The notes under the pieces are model-generated. The model was not told the origin of the DNA. It saw nothing but the letters and a program-made list of their open reading frames with translations, and ran no database searches. DNA of 64,000 nt from Pseudomonas costantinii (GTDB lineage: Bacteria; Pseudomonadota; Gammaproteobacteria; Pseudomonadales; Pseudomonadaceae), in the NCBI RefSeq assembly GCF_001870435.1, contig NZ_MDDR01000006.1, forward strand, positions 186,001 to 250,000, in the 5' to 3' direction. The position numbers and the translations under genes were made by a program. Positions 19,225-27,852 of this stretch are shown here, piece by piece; position 1 is the stretch's first letter, and each line of letters begins with the position of its first letter.

Positions 19225-19845
19225 TTAATCTATGTCATCCAGGTATTTCAGCGCGAATTTCTCGGTTGCCAGCCGTGCCGGCAACAACAGATGTGGCGCC
19301 ACCAGCATCATGATCTGGTACACCACCACTCGCACTTCACCTTCACGGTCCAGAATCCGCTGGTAATCCAGGGAAAACAGCAAGGTCATGGTGATCTGCT
19401 CCACCAGTTGCCCCAACGCCTGGGTGCCACTGACCAACTGCCCCGATGCCTTCAACCGCGCGAGCAATGACGCCAGGGTGCGCTTGAGCGCCGTCAGCAG
19501 GTTGCGAATACCCTTGGCCAGTTTTGGCAGGCGCCCGGCCAGGTTCGACAGGTCCTGGAACAGAAACCGGTAATGGGCCATGCGCTCGACGATCAAGTGC
19601 AGGAACAGCCAATAGTCCTCGGCCTCCAACTGCGCATCCGCCGGTGGGTCGAGCAGCGGTGCCAACTCACATTGAAAGCGCTCGAACAATCCGAGCACCA
19701 ACGGCTCCTTGCCATGGAAGTGGTAGTAGAGGTTGCCCGGGCTGATCCCCATTTCATTGGCCACCTCCATGGTCGACACGTTCGGTTCGCCCTTCTGGTT
19801 GAACAACTGCAGGGCACATTCAAGGATACGGTCGCGGGTCTTCAT
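19225..19845 (-). CDS. phaD: PhaD, TetR-type regulator of the PHA cluster
   Basis: A 206-residue TetR-family protein. The N-terminal helix-turn-helix is clear (VSTMEVANEMGISPGNLYYHFHGKE), with an unusually conserved C-terminal ligand domain. In Pseudomonas putida PhaD activates the phaC1 and phaI promoters in response to a PHA-pathway CoA intermediate; the same job is expected here. It lies 27 bp after phaC2 on the same strand. Confidence 0.93.
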   Translation of the reverse strand: MKTRDRILECALQLFNQKGEPNVSTMEVANEMGISPGNLYYHFHGKEPLVLGLFERFQCELAPLLDPPADAQLEAEDYWLFLHLIVERMAHYRFLFQDLSNLAGRLPKLAKGIRNLLTALKRTLASLLARLKASGQLVSGTQALGQLVEQITMTLLFSLDYQRILDREGEVRVVVYQIMMLVAPHLLLPARLATEKFALKYLDDID

Positions 19846-19872
19846 CCAGTCTTCTTAATGTGATCGTTGAGC

Positions 19873-21555
19873 TCAGCGCACACGCACGTAAGTGCCTGGC
19901 GCCGCTTCCATCGGTGGGTAATTCTGGTTGCCCAGGGCAGTCAGGGTTTCGCGCTGTACGCCTGAGCGTTGCTGAATCCACTCCAGCCACTGCGGCCACC
20001 AGCTGCCTTCGACGTGGTTGGCGTCGTAGTACCAGGCGCGCGGGTCGCTGCTTAGCTTGGGGTTCTCGACGTAGTTAGCCTTGGGGTTGCCCGGCGGGTT
20101 GAGGATGCTCTGGATATGCCCGCTATTGGACAGCACAAAGCGCTTGTCACCACCCAGCAGTTGGGTCGAGCGATACACCGCGTCCCATGGCGTGATGTGG
20201 TCGTTGATCCCGGCCACGCTGAAGCTGTCCACCGTGACCTTCTGCAAATCAATCGGTGTACCGCATACCTCCAGGCCGCCGGGATGGCTCAACGGGTTGT
20301 GCTTGAAGAAGTCCAGCAGGTCGCCATGCAGCGCGGCGGGCAGACGCGTGTTGTCGTTGTTCCAGTACAGGATGTCGAAGGCCGGCGGCTCCTTGCCCAA
20401 CAGGTAATTGTTGATCCAGTAGTTCCAGATCAGATCGTTGGGGCGCATCCAGGCAAACACCTTGGCCATGTCGCGGCCGTCCAGCACGCCTTGCTGGTAG
20501 GAACGACGCTTGGCGGCTTCCAGAGTCTGTTCGTCGGCGAACAGGGTGGCGGGGCTGTCGATCTGGCTGTCCAGCAGGCTCACCAGGTAACTGGCACTGG
20601 AGATGCGCCGCAGTTGACGTTTGGCTTGCAGGTGACCTTGCAGGGCGGCAATGGTCAGGCCGCCTGCGCAAGCGCCCATCAGGTTGACCTCGCGGGCGCC
20701 AGTGATGGCTCGGCATACGTTGAGTGCTTCCTCCAAGGCCGCAACGTAGGTGGAGAGCCCCCATTCACGGTGGCGCACATCCGGGTTGCGCCAACTGACC
20801 ATGAACGTCTGCAGGCCGTTTTTCAGGGCGAACTGCACAAAGCTGTTGGCTGGGCTGAGGTCGAAGATGTAGTACTTGTTGATTTGCGGCGGCACTATCA
20901 GCAGCGGTTTGGCGTACTGTTTTTCGCTCATGGGCTTGTACTGGATCAACTCCAGCAGCTCATTACGAAACACCACTGAGCCTGGGGTGGTAGCGACCGT
21001 TTTGCCCACTTCAAAGGCGTGCTTGCTCACCTGGCGCGGCAGGCCATTGTTGTGCAGCAGGTCTTCGAACAGGTTGCTCACGCCGCGCACCACGCTGTTG
21101 CCGCCGGAGTTGAGCAGCTCCTTGATGGCCAGCGGGTTGAGCAGGGTGTTTGAGGGAGAGACCGCATCGTTGAGCAGGGAAAAAGCAAAGTGCGCACGGG
21201 CCCGGTCATCGGCACTCAGCGTACTGTCGTCGATCCAGTGGCGGGCTTGCTTTTGCCAGCTCAAGTAGGCTTGCAGGCTACGCCGGTACAGCGGGTTGAG
21301 CTTCCAGGTGGGGTCACTGAAGCGGCTGTCGTGGGGGTTGGGTTCATGCACGGCTTCACCCAGCAAGACGCGGCCCAGTTGTCCGCCCAGGGCCAGGGCA
21401 TGACGGGCGGTATGCACCGGGTTGCGCAAGCCGTGGGCGGCTACGCTGCGCAGGGTCGACAGCAAATCTCGACCGCGCAGGCCGGTGATCGCATTTTGCG
21501 CATTGATGAACGCCGCCGGGGTGGGCGCCGGGTTCGTCACGGGTCTTTCTCGCAT
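19873..21555 (-). CDS. phaC2: PhaC2, class II medium-chain PHA synthase
   Basis: A 560-residue class II PHA synthase that polymerises (R)-3-hydroxyacyl-CoA. The start MRERPVTNPAPT has GGAG 9 nt upstream; the longer frame from 21594 is not family-like. The lipase-like box MGACAGG holds the nucleophilic Cys; the catalytic Asp lies in SVAGINDHITPWD and the His in SNSGHIQSILNPPG. It is paralogous to PhaC1, on the other side of phaZ. Confidence 0.95.
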   Translation of the reverse strand: MRERPVTNPAPTPAAFINAQNAITGLRGRDLLSTLRSVAAHGLRNPVHTARHALALGGQLGRVLLGEAVHEPNPHDSRFSDPTWKLNPLYRRSLQAYLSWQKQARHWIDDSTLSADDRARAHFAFSLLNDAVSPSNTLLNPLAIKELLNSGGNSVVRGVSNLFEDLLHNNGLPRQVSKHAFEVGKTVATTPGSVVFRNELLELIQYKPMSEKQYAKPLLIVPPQINKYYIFDLSPANSFVQFALKNGLQTFMVSWRNPDVRHREWGLSTYVAALEEALNVCRAITGAREVNLMGACAGGLTIAALQGHLQAKRQLRRISSASYLVSLLDSQIDSPATLFADEQTLEAAKRRSYQQGVLDGRDMAKVFAWMRPNDLIWNYWINNYLLGKEPPAFDILYWNNDNTRLPAALHGDLLDFFKHNPLSHPGGLEVCGTPIDLQKVTVDSFSVAGINDHITPWDAVYRSTQLLGGDKRFVLSNSGHIQSILNPPGNPKANYVENPKLSSDPRAWYYDANHVEGSWWPQWLEWIQQRSGVQRETLTALGNQNYPPMEAAPGTYVRVR

Positions 21556-21646
21556 GAGCCAACACTCCTTCGTCAAGCCATCATCAACAGGCACGCCAAT
21601 TCAGAACCATAGTCGGTTCTTGGCAAGTTGCGCGGCGGTGTGGTCC

Positions 21647-22492
21647 TTACACCGCGGGTCGCGGGTGAATCACTGCCCGCATGCGCTCCTCCTCGAGAAA
21701 TTTCATGATGATCGGCGCTACGGCTTCGGCGCGGGTGATCAGGAACAGGTGGCCGTCATCGATGACGTGTAACTGTGCGTTGGGAATGCGCCAGGCCAGC
21801 ATGCGCATGTTGATCAGGGGGATCAGCGGGTCGTCGTCCCCCGCCAGCACCAGGGTCGGTTGGCGGATCTTGTGCAGCCAGTGGATGCTGGTCCAGCCCA
21901 GCCCCGCAAACAGCTGCCAGTAGTAACCCAGCTTGCCGGCCGAGCGCACTTTGCTGGCGTGCTCGGCGGCCAATTTCGAATCGCGGCGGAACGAGCCGCC
22001 ATAAATCATCGGCGCAATGCGCACCACGTGGGAGGGTTGGATGTAGCGCCGAGGGCTTGCCATCAGCCACAGCACCTTCGGCTTGCCCGGCACCATCACC
22101 GCGCCCGCCGCCGTGGCCGCCAGGATCAGCTTCTTGCAGCGCTCCGGGTAGTCATAGGCAAATTGCTGCGCCAAAGCCCCGCCCCAGGAAACTCCCACCA
22201 CGTTAACCTGGCCGTAGTCGAGGTAATCGAGCATGCGCGCAGTGAGTTTGGCCAGGCCGGGAAATCGATAAGGCCGATTGGGTGTCGAGGACCCGCCCAC
22301 CCCTGGCACATCGAAGGCGATCACTTCCAGGTCCGGGTCCAGGGCCTGGACGAACGGAAACACCAACTCAAGGTTGGCGCCGATGCCGTTGAAGATCAGC
22401 AACGGCGTCAAATGAGGCTTGCCCGGGCGTACCGCCGTGCGGATGGTCTGGCCATCCAGGTCGATGGTACGGAAGATGAACGGTTGCGGCAT
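21647..22492 (-). CDS. phaZ: PhaZ, intracellular PHA depolymerase
   Basis: A 281-residue alpha/beta hydrolase that releases 3-hydroxy acids from intracellular granules. The start MPQPFIFRTIDLDGQ matches the family; the 25 upstream in-frame residues overlap a palindromic repeat and are not coding. The nucleophile elbow is VVGVSWGGALAQQ, and the Asp/His partners are in LAGDDDPLIP and VIDDGHLFL. It sits between phaC1 and phaC2 in the standard order. Confidence 0.94.
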   Translation of the reverse strand: MPQPFIFRTIDLDGQTIRTAVRPGKPHLTPLLIFNGIGANLELVFPFVQALDPDLEVIAFDVPGVGGSSTPNRPYRFPGLAKLTARMLDYLDYGQVNVVGVSWGGALAQQFAYDYPERCKKLILAATAAGAVMVPGKPKVLWLMASPRRYIQPSHVVRIAPMIYGGSFRRDSKLAAEHASKVRSAGKLGYYWQLFAGLGWTSIHWLHKIRQPTLVLAGDDDPLIPLINMRMLAWRIPNAQLHVIDDGHLFLITRAEAVAPIIMKFLEEERMRAVIHPRPAV

Positions 22493-22540
22493 GCTCAAGC
22501 CCTGTGAAGTGGCACTACTTGTCTGTAGGAACTCGGTCAA

Positions 22541-22568
22541 TGTGGGAGCAGGCAAGCCGGCCCCCACA
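22541..22568. repeat. REP-like palindrome (TGTGGGAGC type) between phaC1 and phaZ
   Basis: An imperfect palindrome, TGTGGGAGCAGGC followed by GCCGGCCCCCACA, in the short gap between phaC1 and phaZ. It is the same family as the perfect copy at 24946-24971. It may protect or trim phaC1 mRNA 3' ends. Confidence 0.65.
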
Positions 22569-22596
22569 CTGACCTCATTTCAACCACAAAATTTGC

Positions 22597-24276
22597 TTAT
22601 CGTTCATGCACATATGTACCCGGCGCCGCCTCAGCTGCGCCATAGGCTTTATTACCCAAACTCGTCGGCGCTTTCTTCAACTTACCCGCGCGCTCTGCCT
22701 GCCAAACCTGCCAATGCAGCCACCAGGAGTCGGTGTGCTTGGTGGCATTCTCCTGCCATTCCAGCGCTTTGCCCGACAGGCTGTCACTGGTCTGGTAGCG
22801 CGCCTTGGGGTTGCCCGGCGGATTAAGGATGCTCTGGATGTGACCACTGCTGGACAGCACGAATTCAACCTTGCCGCCAAACAGCTGGGCTGATTTGTAG
22901 CAGGACTGCCATGGTGTGATGTGATCGTTGGTGCCGGCCAATGAGTAGATATCGGCGGTGACCTTCTTGAGATCGATCGGCGTGCCGCACACTTCCAGTG
23001 CATCGGCGCGCACCAGCGGGTTGTTCTTGAACAGTTCGATCAAGTCGCCGTGGAATGCCGCAGGTAAGCGCGTGGTGTCGTTGTTCCAGAACAGGATGTC
23101 GAACACCGGCGGCTCGTTGCCCAGGAGGTAGTTATTGACCCAGTAGTTCCAGATCAGGTCGTTGGGGCGCATCCACGCGAACACCTTGGCCATGTCGCGG
23201 CCTTCCAGCACGCCAGCCTGGTAGGAGTGGCGCTTGGCGGCCTCCAGGGTTTGCTCGTCGACGAACAGCGCCACCTGGGTGTCCAGAGTGGTGTCCAGCA
23301 CGCTCACCAGCAGGGTCAGGGCGTTGACCTTCTTCTCTCCCAGTGCCGCGTAGTGGCCGAGCAACGCGGTGCAGGTAATGCCGCCGGAGCAGGCGCCAAG
23401 CATGTTGACGTCCTTGCTGCCGGTAATGGCGGTGACCACATCGACGGCTTCCTTGAGTGCCTCGATATAGGTCGACAGGCCCCATTCGCGCTGGGCCTTG
23501 GTCGGGTTGCGCCAACTGACGATAAAAGTCTGTTGGCCGTTGCGCAGGCAAAAGCGCGCCAGGCTCTTATCCGGGCTCAGGTCGAATACGTAGAATTTGT
23601 TGATCTGCGGCGGCACCACCAGTAATGGGCGCTCGTGCACCTGCTCGGTGATGGGCTTGTACTGGATCAGCTCCAGCACGTCGTTGCGAAACACGACCGC
23701 GCCTTCGGTGGTGCCCAGGGTCTTGCCGACTTCAAAGGCGCCCATGTTGACCTGGCTCGGCATGCCGCCGTTGTGCACCATGTCCTTGGCCAGATGGGAC
23801 AGGCCATCGAGCAGGCTTTTGCCGCCGGTTTCAAAGAAGCGTTTGATCGCCGCCGGGTTGGCCGCACTGTTGGTGGGGGCCATGGCTTCGGTCATCAGGT
23901 TGATCACGAAGTGACCGCGGCTGATGTCCTGTTCCGACAAGTTGCTGTCACCGATCCAGTCGTGGAGTTCCTTGCGCCACGCCAGGTAGGTTTGCAGGTA
24001 ACGTTTGTAGAGCGGGTTCTGGCTCCACGCAGGGTCATGAAAGCGGCGGTCGTCGCTTTCGGGCACCAGTTGCGATTTGCCGAACATCACGTTCTTCAAT
24101 TCGACGCCAAAGTGGGCGACGTGCTTGACGCTGTGCAACGGTTGCTTGATGGCCTGGGTCAGCACCATCTTCGCCGAGGCCAGTAAATCCTTTTTACGTA
24201 ACGCGATGATCGGGTTCAGCCCCAGGGTGTTTTCTGAGGCCTGGCGTTTCAAGTCATCGTTGTTCTTGTTACTCAT
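22597..24276 (-). CDS. phaC1: PhaC1, class II medium-chain PHA synthase
   Basis: A 559-residue class II synthase (starts MSNKNNDDLKRQASENTLGLNP). The nucleophilic Cys is in LGACSGG near residue 296; the catalytic Asp is in SLAGTNDHITPWQ and the His in SSSGHIQSILNPPG. It is the first gene of the phaC1-phaZ-phaC2-phaD operon and the usual main synthase. The 190 bp upstream should hold the PhaD-responsive promoter; I could not place its boxes with confidence. Confidence 0.96.
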   Translation of the reverse strand: MSNKNNDDLKRQASENTLGLNPIIALRKKDLLASAKMVLTQAIKQPLHSVKHVAHFGVELKNVMFGKSQLVPESDDRRFHDPAWSQNPLYKRYLQTYLAWRKELHDWIGDSNLSEQDISRGHFVINLMTEAMAPTNSAANPAAIKRFFETGGKSLLDGLSHLAKDMVHNGGMPSQVNMGAFEVGKTLGTTEGAVVFRNDVLELIQYKPITEQVHERPLLVVPPQINKFYVFDLSPDKSLARFCLRNGQQTFIVSWRNPTKAQREWGLSTYIEALKEAVDVVTAITGSKDVNMLGACSGGITCTALLGHYAALGEKKVNALTLLVSVLDTTLDTQVALFVDEQTLEAAKRHSYQAGVLEGRDMAKVFAWMRPNDLIWNYWVNNYLLGNEPPVFDILFWNNDTTRLPAAFHGDLIELFKNNPLVRADALEVCGTPIDLKKVTADIYSLAGTNDHITPWQSCYKSAQLFGGKVEFVLSSSGHIQSILNPPGNPKARYQTSDSLSGKALEWQENATKHTDSWWLHWQVWQAERAGKLKKAPTSLGNKAYGAAEAAPGTYVHER

Positions 24277-24467
24277 CTACGACGCTCCATTGTCCGAAAG
24301 ACGAGTACCGGGTACTGCTGTGCACCCAATTTCGATACACAACACAAGCCTGGTACTGCGACTCGGGTGACCGTTGATACCGCATCGTCAAATGCAGGGA
24401 ACTTGCCAGTTCCATTGGTTACCCGAGTTTAATTTTTTTCGCAAGCGGGCCAATCGTTGGCCACGAG

Positions 24468-24506
24468 AGAGGGCATTCAAGCAGATGAAATTAGAAAATG
24501 CCCTCT
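24468..24506. terminator. Hairpin between phaC1 promoter region and the DUF971 gene
   Basis: Perfect 10-bp arms AGAGGGCATT and AATGCCCTCT with a 19-nt loop, 20 bp past the DUF971 gene stop. No U-tract. It is probably the 3' end of the DUF971 transcript. Confidence 0.45.
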
Positions 24507-24525
24507 AAAGAGCAAGAAGCCTGGA

Positions 24526-24903
24526 CTAGAGCATCAGCCGCACGATCGACTCACTCGGATCGCGGGTTTTTCCAGCGGCTTTGAGCTCAGCCAGGTAATC
24601 GGCCCACAACGCATCCTGGCGCATGGCCAACTGGTAAAGGTAGTCCCAGGTGAACAGTCCGCTGTCATGCCCGTCGTCGAAGGTCAATTTCAGTGCGTAC
24701 TGCCCGGCCGGTTCTATCTTGGTCAACCGGACGTTGAGCTTGCCGAACTGGAGAATGGGTTTGCCGTGGCCCTGGACCTCGGCGGAAGGTGAGTGCACCC
24801 GCAACAGTTCGGCGGGCAACTGATAGACCTCGTCGGGCCCGTAGGTGAGGCCGAGGGTGTTGGAGGTTTTGTGCAGGTTTATAGCGGTAGGGAGTTTAGA
24901 CAT
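24526..24903 (-). CDS. DUF971 family protein (gamma-butyrobetaine hydroxylase-like N-terminal domain)
   Basis: A 125-residue soluble protein of the DUF971 family. Typical features are the N-terminal INLHKTSNTLGLTYGPDEVYQLPAELLRVHSPSAE-type start (only part quoted here would be diagnostic: LRVHSPSAEVQGH), KLNVRLTKIEPAGQYALKL, and FDDGHDSGLFTWDYL. The same domain occurs in iron-sulfur cluster related proteins and at the N-terminus of some 2-oxoglutarate oxygenases; its function alone is unknown. It often lies beside hslVU in Pseudomonas, as here. Confidence 0.85.
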   Translation of the reverse strand: MSKLPTAINLHKTSNTLGLTYGPDEVYQLPAELLRVHSPSAEVQGHGKPILQFGKLNVRLTKIEPAGQYALKLTFDDGHDSGLFTWDYLYQLAMRQDALWADYLAELKAAGKTRDPSESIVRLML

Positions 24904-24945
24904 AGTGAACCGCCCAAAGATGATCCTGAAGGAACCGGCTCAAAA

Positions 24946-24971
24946 ATGTGGGAGCGGGCTTGCTCCCACAT
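24946..24971. repeat. REP-like perfect palindrome downstream of hslU
   Basis: ATGTGGGAGC, then GGGCTT, then GCTCCCACAT: 10-bp perfect arms. It lies 26 bp past the hslU stop and may also terminate the hslVU transcript. Same family as 22541-22568. Confidence 0.75.
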
Positions 24972-24997
24972 TAAAGCAAAGCGGTCCTGTGTGAGGC

Positions 24998-26335
24998 TTA
25001 CAGGATATAACGAGACAGATCTTCGTTTTGCGCCAATTCGCCCAGGTGGCTGTTGACGTAGTCGGCGTCGATCTTGATCACTTCGCCATTCTGCGCACCG
25101 GCCAAATCGCCAGCACTGAAGGACACTTCCTCAAGCAGACGCTCAAGCAGGGTGTGCAGGCGACGAGCACCAATGTTCTCGGTCTTTTCGTTGACCTGCC
25201 AGGCGATCTCCGCCAGGCGCTTGATACCGTCTGGCAGGAACTCGATCCCCAAACCTTCGGTTTTCAACAGCTCGCGGTATTGCTCGGTGAGCGACGCGTG
25301 CGGCTCGCTGAGGATGCGCTCGAAGTCGCCCGGCGTCAGTGCCTTGAGTTCCACGCGAATCGGCAGACGGCCTTGCAGCTCCGGCACCAGGTCGCTTGGC
25401 TTGCTCAAGTGGAACGCACCAGAGGCGATAAACAGGATGTGGTCGGTCTTGACCATGCCCAGCTTGGTATTCACGGTGCAGCCTTCGATCAGCGGCAGCA
25501 GGTCGCGCTGCACACCTTCACGGGACACATCGACACCGCCGGAGTTGCCGCGTTTGGCCACCTTGTCGATCTCGTCGATAAACACGATACCGTGCTGCTC
25601 AACTGCTTCCAGGGCCTTGGCTTTGAGCTCTTCCTCATTCACCAGGCGTCCGGCTTCTTCGTCACGCACCAATTTCAGTGCTTCCTTCACTTTGAGCTTG
25701 CGGCTTTTCTTCTTGCCCTTGCCCATGTTGGAGAACAGGTTCTGCAACTGGCTGGTCATTTCTTCCATGCCAGGCGGGGCAGAGATATCCACGCCGGAGA
25801 TTTCGGCGACTTCAATCTCGATTTCCTTGTCGTCCAGCTGGCCTTCGCGCAGGCGTTTGCGGAACAGTTGGCGAGTGTTGGAATCCGAGGCTGGGGCGGC
25901 GTCTTCGTTGAAACCCATGCGTGCCGGTGGCAGCAGGGCGTCGAGGATGCGGTCTTCGGCGGCGTCTTCAGCGCGGTGGCTGACCTTGGTCATTTCCTGT
26001 TCGCGCAGCAGCTTCAGGGCGGCGTCGGCCAGGTCACGAATGATCGACTCAACGTCGCGGCCTACGTAGCCCACTTCGGTGAACTTGGTGGCTTCGACCT
26101 TGATGAACGGTGCATTGGCCAGTTTGGCCAGGCGTCGGGCGATTTCGGTTTTACCGACGCCGGTCGGGCCGATCATCAGGATGTTTTTCGGCGTTACTTC
26201 AACGCGCAGTTCTTCGGGTAGTTGCATCCGGCGCCAGCGGTTACGCAGCGCAATGGCAACAGCGCGCTTGGCATCGTCCTGGCCGATGATATGGCGATTG
26301 AGTTCATGGACGATTTCGCGGGGAGTCATGGACAT
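24998..26335 (-). CDS. hslU: HslU, ATPase subunit of the HslVU protease
   Basis: A 445-residue AAA+ unfoldase. It shows Walker A ([17 protein letters not shown]), Walker B ([12 protein letters not shown]), the GYVG pore loop ([11 protein letters not shown]), the intermediate I domain (about 110-240) and the C-terminal [15 protein letters not shown] that inserts into HslV. It lies 38 bp downstream of hslV in the standard hslVU operon. Confidence 0.98.
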   Translation of the reverse strand: MSMTPREIVHELNRHIIGQDDAKRAVAIALRNRWRRMQLPEELRVEVTPKNILMIGPTGVGKTEIARRLAKLANAPFIKVEATKFTEVGYVGRDVESIIRDLADAALKLLREQEMTKVSHRAEDAAEDRILDALLPPARMGFNEDAAPASDSNTRQLFRKRLREGQLDDKEIEIEVAEISGVDISAPPGMEEMTSQLQNLFSNMGKGKKKSRKLKVKEALKLVRDEEAGRLVNEEELKAKALEAVEQHGIVFIDEIDKVAKRGNSGGVDVSREGVQRDLLPLIEGCTVNTKLGMVKTDHILFIASGAFHLSKPSDLVPELQGRLPIRVELKALTPGDFERILSEPHASLTEQYRELLKTEGLGIEFLPDGIKRLAEIAWQVNEKTENIGARRLHTLLERLLEEVSFSAGDLAGAQNGEVIKIDADYVNSHLGELAQNEDLSRYIL

Positions 26336-26373
26336 AGTATTTGGCGGTCCTCAAGCGGGAATAAGCCTACGGC

Positions 26374-26904
26374 TTACTCGGCGAGGTCCTGCTCCTCAAT
26401 GGTCAGATTGTGGTTGGTAAACACGCAGATATCGCCGGCGATACCCAGGGCAGTCTCGACAATTTCCCGGGCTGACAGGTCAGTTTTCTTCAACAGCGCG
26501 CTGGCTGCAGCTTGTGCATAGCCACCGCCGGAACCCATGGCGATCAAGCCGTTTTCCGGCTCTACCACGTCGCCGTTGCCGGTGATGATCAAGGAGGCGT
26601 CTTTGTTGGCAACAGCCAGCATGGCTTCGAGGCGGCTGAGGGAGCGGTCGGTGCGCCATTCTTTGGCGAGTTCGACAGCGGCGCGTACGAGGTGGCCCTG
26701 GTGTTTTTCCAGCTGGCCTTCGAAACGCTCGAAGAGGGTGAAGGCGTCGGCGGTGGCGCCGGCAAAGCCTGCCAGAACCTGGCCGTGGTACAGGCGACGC
26801 ACTTTTTTGGCGTTGCCTTTCATCACGGTGTTGCCAAGGGAAACCTGGCCGTCGCCGCCCATGACGACTTTGCCGTGGCGACGAACTGAAACGATGGTGG
26901 TCAA
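26374..26904 (-). CDS. hslV: HslV, peptidase subunit of the HslVU protease
   Basis: A 176-residue N-terminal-threonine protease. The start must be the TTG at 26904: removal of the initiator Met then leaves [10 protein letters not shown] with Thr1 as nucleophile. A GTG 15 bp upstream in frame would add ETLPL and block the active site. GGAG lies 9 nt before the TTG and supports it. Other conserved parts are [15 protein letters not shown] and [16 protein letters not shown] (here [12 protein letters not shown]). It forms the proteolytic core driven by HslU. Confidence 0.96.
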   Translation of the reverse strand: MTTIVSVRRHGKVVMGGDGQVSLGNTVMKGNAKKVRRLYHGQVLAGFAGATADAFTLFERFEGQLEKHQGHLVRAAVELAKEWRTDRSLSRLEAMLAVANKDASLIITGNGDVVEPENGLIAMGSGGGYAQAAASALLKKTDLSAREIVETALGIAGDICVFTNHNLTIEEQDLAE

Positions 26905-26996
26905 GGGGAGAGTCTCCACGCAGCGGGGCGAAAATGCCCTGATGGAAACTCATATGGGGGTGGCGGGGGGGATTTCAACTGTAGGACTGTGGTGAG

Positions 26997-27112
26997 CGGG
27001 CTTGTCCAGCGTTGGGCTGCGTAGCAGCCCGAATAGGAGCGACGCATTTTTCAGACAGGCGGTGATGCTGGATCTGAGGGGCTGCTGCGCAGCCCAACGC
27101 TGGACAAGCCCC
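26997..27112. repeat. Long inverted repeat doublet (CTTGTCCAGCGTTGGGCTGCG type)
   Basis: The left arm GGGCTTGTCCAGCGTTGGGC and the right arm GCCCAACGCTGGACAAGCCC are perfect 20-bp inverses. Each arm also ends in its own small palindrome (GCTGCGTAGCAGC; GCTGCTGCGCAGC). About 46 bp separate the halves. It has the form of a REPIN between hslV and the SPOR gene. Confidence 0.85.
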
Positions 27113-27149
27113 CTCGCCACAACTGCTCGTCCATTGAGCGATTACGAAA

Positions 27150-27851
27150 TTACCGGCTCTGGCGTTGTTGTAACAACAGGTTGCTAAACCCTGCGCCAGC
27201 CAATTGCTTCTGCGCCACGGTCAGTTGTTCACGGTTGCTGAACGGCCCTACCAGTACGCGATACCACGTCGCGTCCTTCACCGTGCCGGACTCCACCGTC
27301 ACGGCCTGGCCCAGCAGAATGATCTGCGCGCGCACCCGATCCGCATCCGCCTGTTTCGGGAACGAGCCCGCTTGCAGGAAGAACTTGGTCACCGGTGCAG
27401 CCTTGGTGGTCGCCACCGGCGGCGGTGGCGGTGGGGTAATTCCTGCCAGCGCGGCTTGGGCGCGTGCGGTGTCGATTTTTGCCGCTTCCGCTGGGGTGAC
27501 CGGCGTGGTCGGCACTTGCGGCGTCGGCAGGGTTTTCTCCGGCACGGCGTCAGGCGGCACAATCACTTCCGATTCCGGCAGCAGTGTGTAGAAATCGTAC
27601 TTCGGCTTCACCGGAGCCGTTGGGCTCGGCGCAGTCTTGTTGGCCTCGGCAATTTTTGTGGCCTTCTGCTGCTCTTGCTTGACGCGTTTGACGTCATCGC
27701 CCTTGCCCGGCTCCAGCTTCATCAGAATCACGACAAACGCACCGACCGCCAGGCCGATGGCCATCCACAGCCAGCCCGGAATTGGCTTCTTCGCGGGTGC
27801 CTGGTAGCGGCTGGCGCCGCGCTTGGGTGCTGGTTTTTTCTTGGCAGCCAA
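27150..27851 (-). CDS. SPOR-domain membrane protein, FtsN-like
   Basis: A 233-residue bitopic protein. A basic cytoplasmic start (MAAKKKPAPKRGASRYQAP) is followed by one membrane helix (WLWMAIGLAVGAFVVILM, about 28-45), a Pro/Ala/Lys-rich periplasmic linker, and a C-terminal SPOR domain (about 155-230: FFLQAGSFPKQADADRVRAQ, RVLVGPFSNREQ). SPOR domains bind denuded septal peptidoglycan. The layout, and the location between argS and hslV, match the FtsN-like divisome protein. It starts 1 bp after the argS stop. Confidence 0.88.
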   Translation of the reverse strand: MAAKKKPAPKRGASRYQAPAKKPIPGWLWMAIGLAVGAFVVILMKLEPGKGDDVKRVKQEQQKATKIAEANKTAPSPTAPVKPKYDFYTLLPESEVIVPPDAVPEKTLPTPQVPTTPVTPAEAAKIDTARAQAALAGITPPPPPPVATTKAAPVTKFFLQAGSFPKQADADRVRAQIILLGQAVTVESGTVKDATWYRVLVGPFSNREQLTVAQKQLAGAGFSNLLLQQRQSR

Positions 27852-27852
27852 C

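Noticed and set aside
24468..26221. Long plus-strand frames opposite hslU (25028-26221, 25074-26069)
   Set aside because: Mirror frames of a strongly conserved gene; no ribosome sites or family features.
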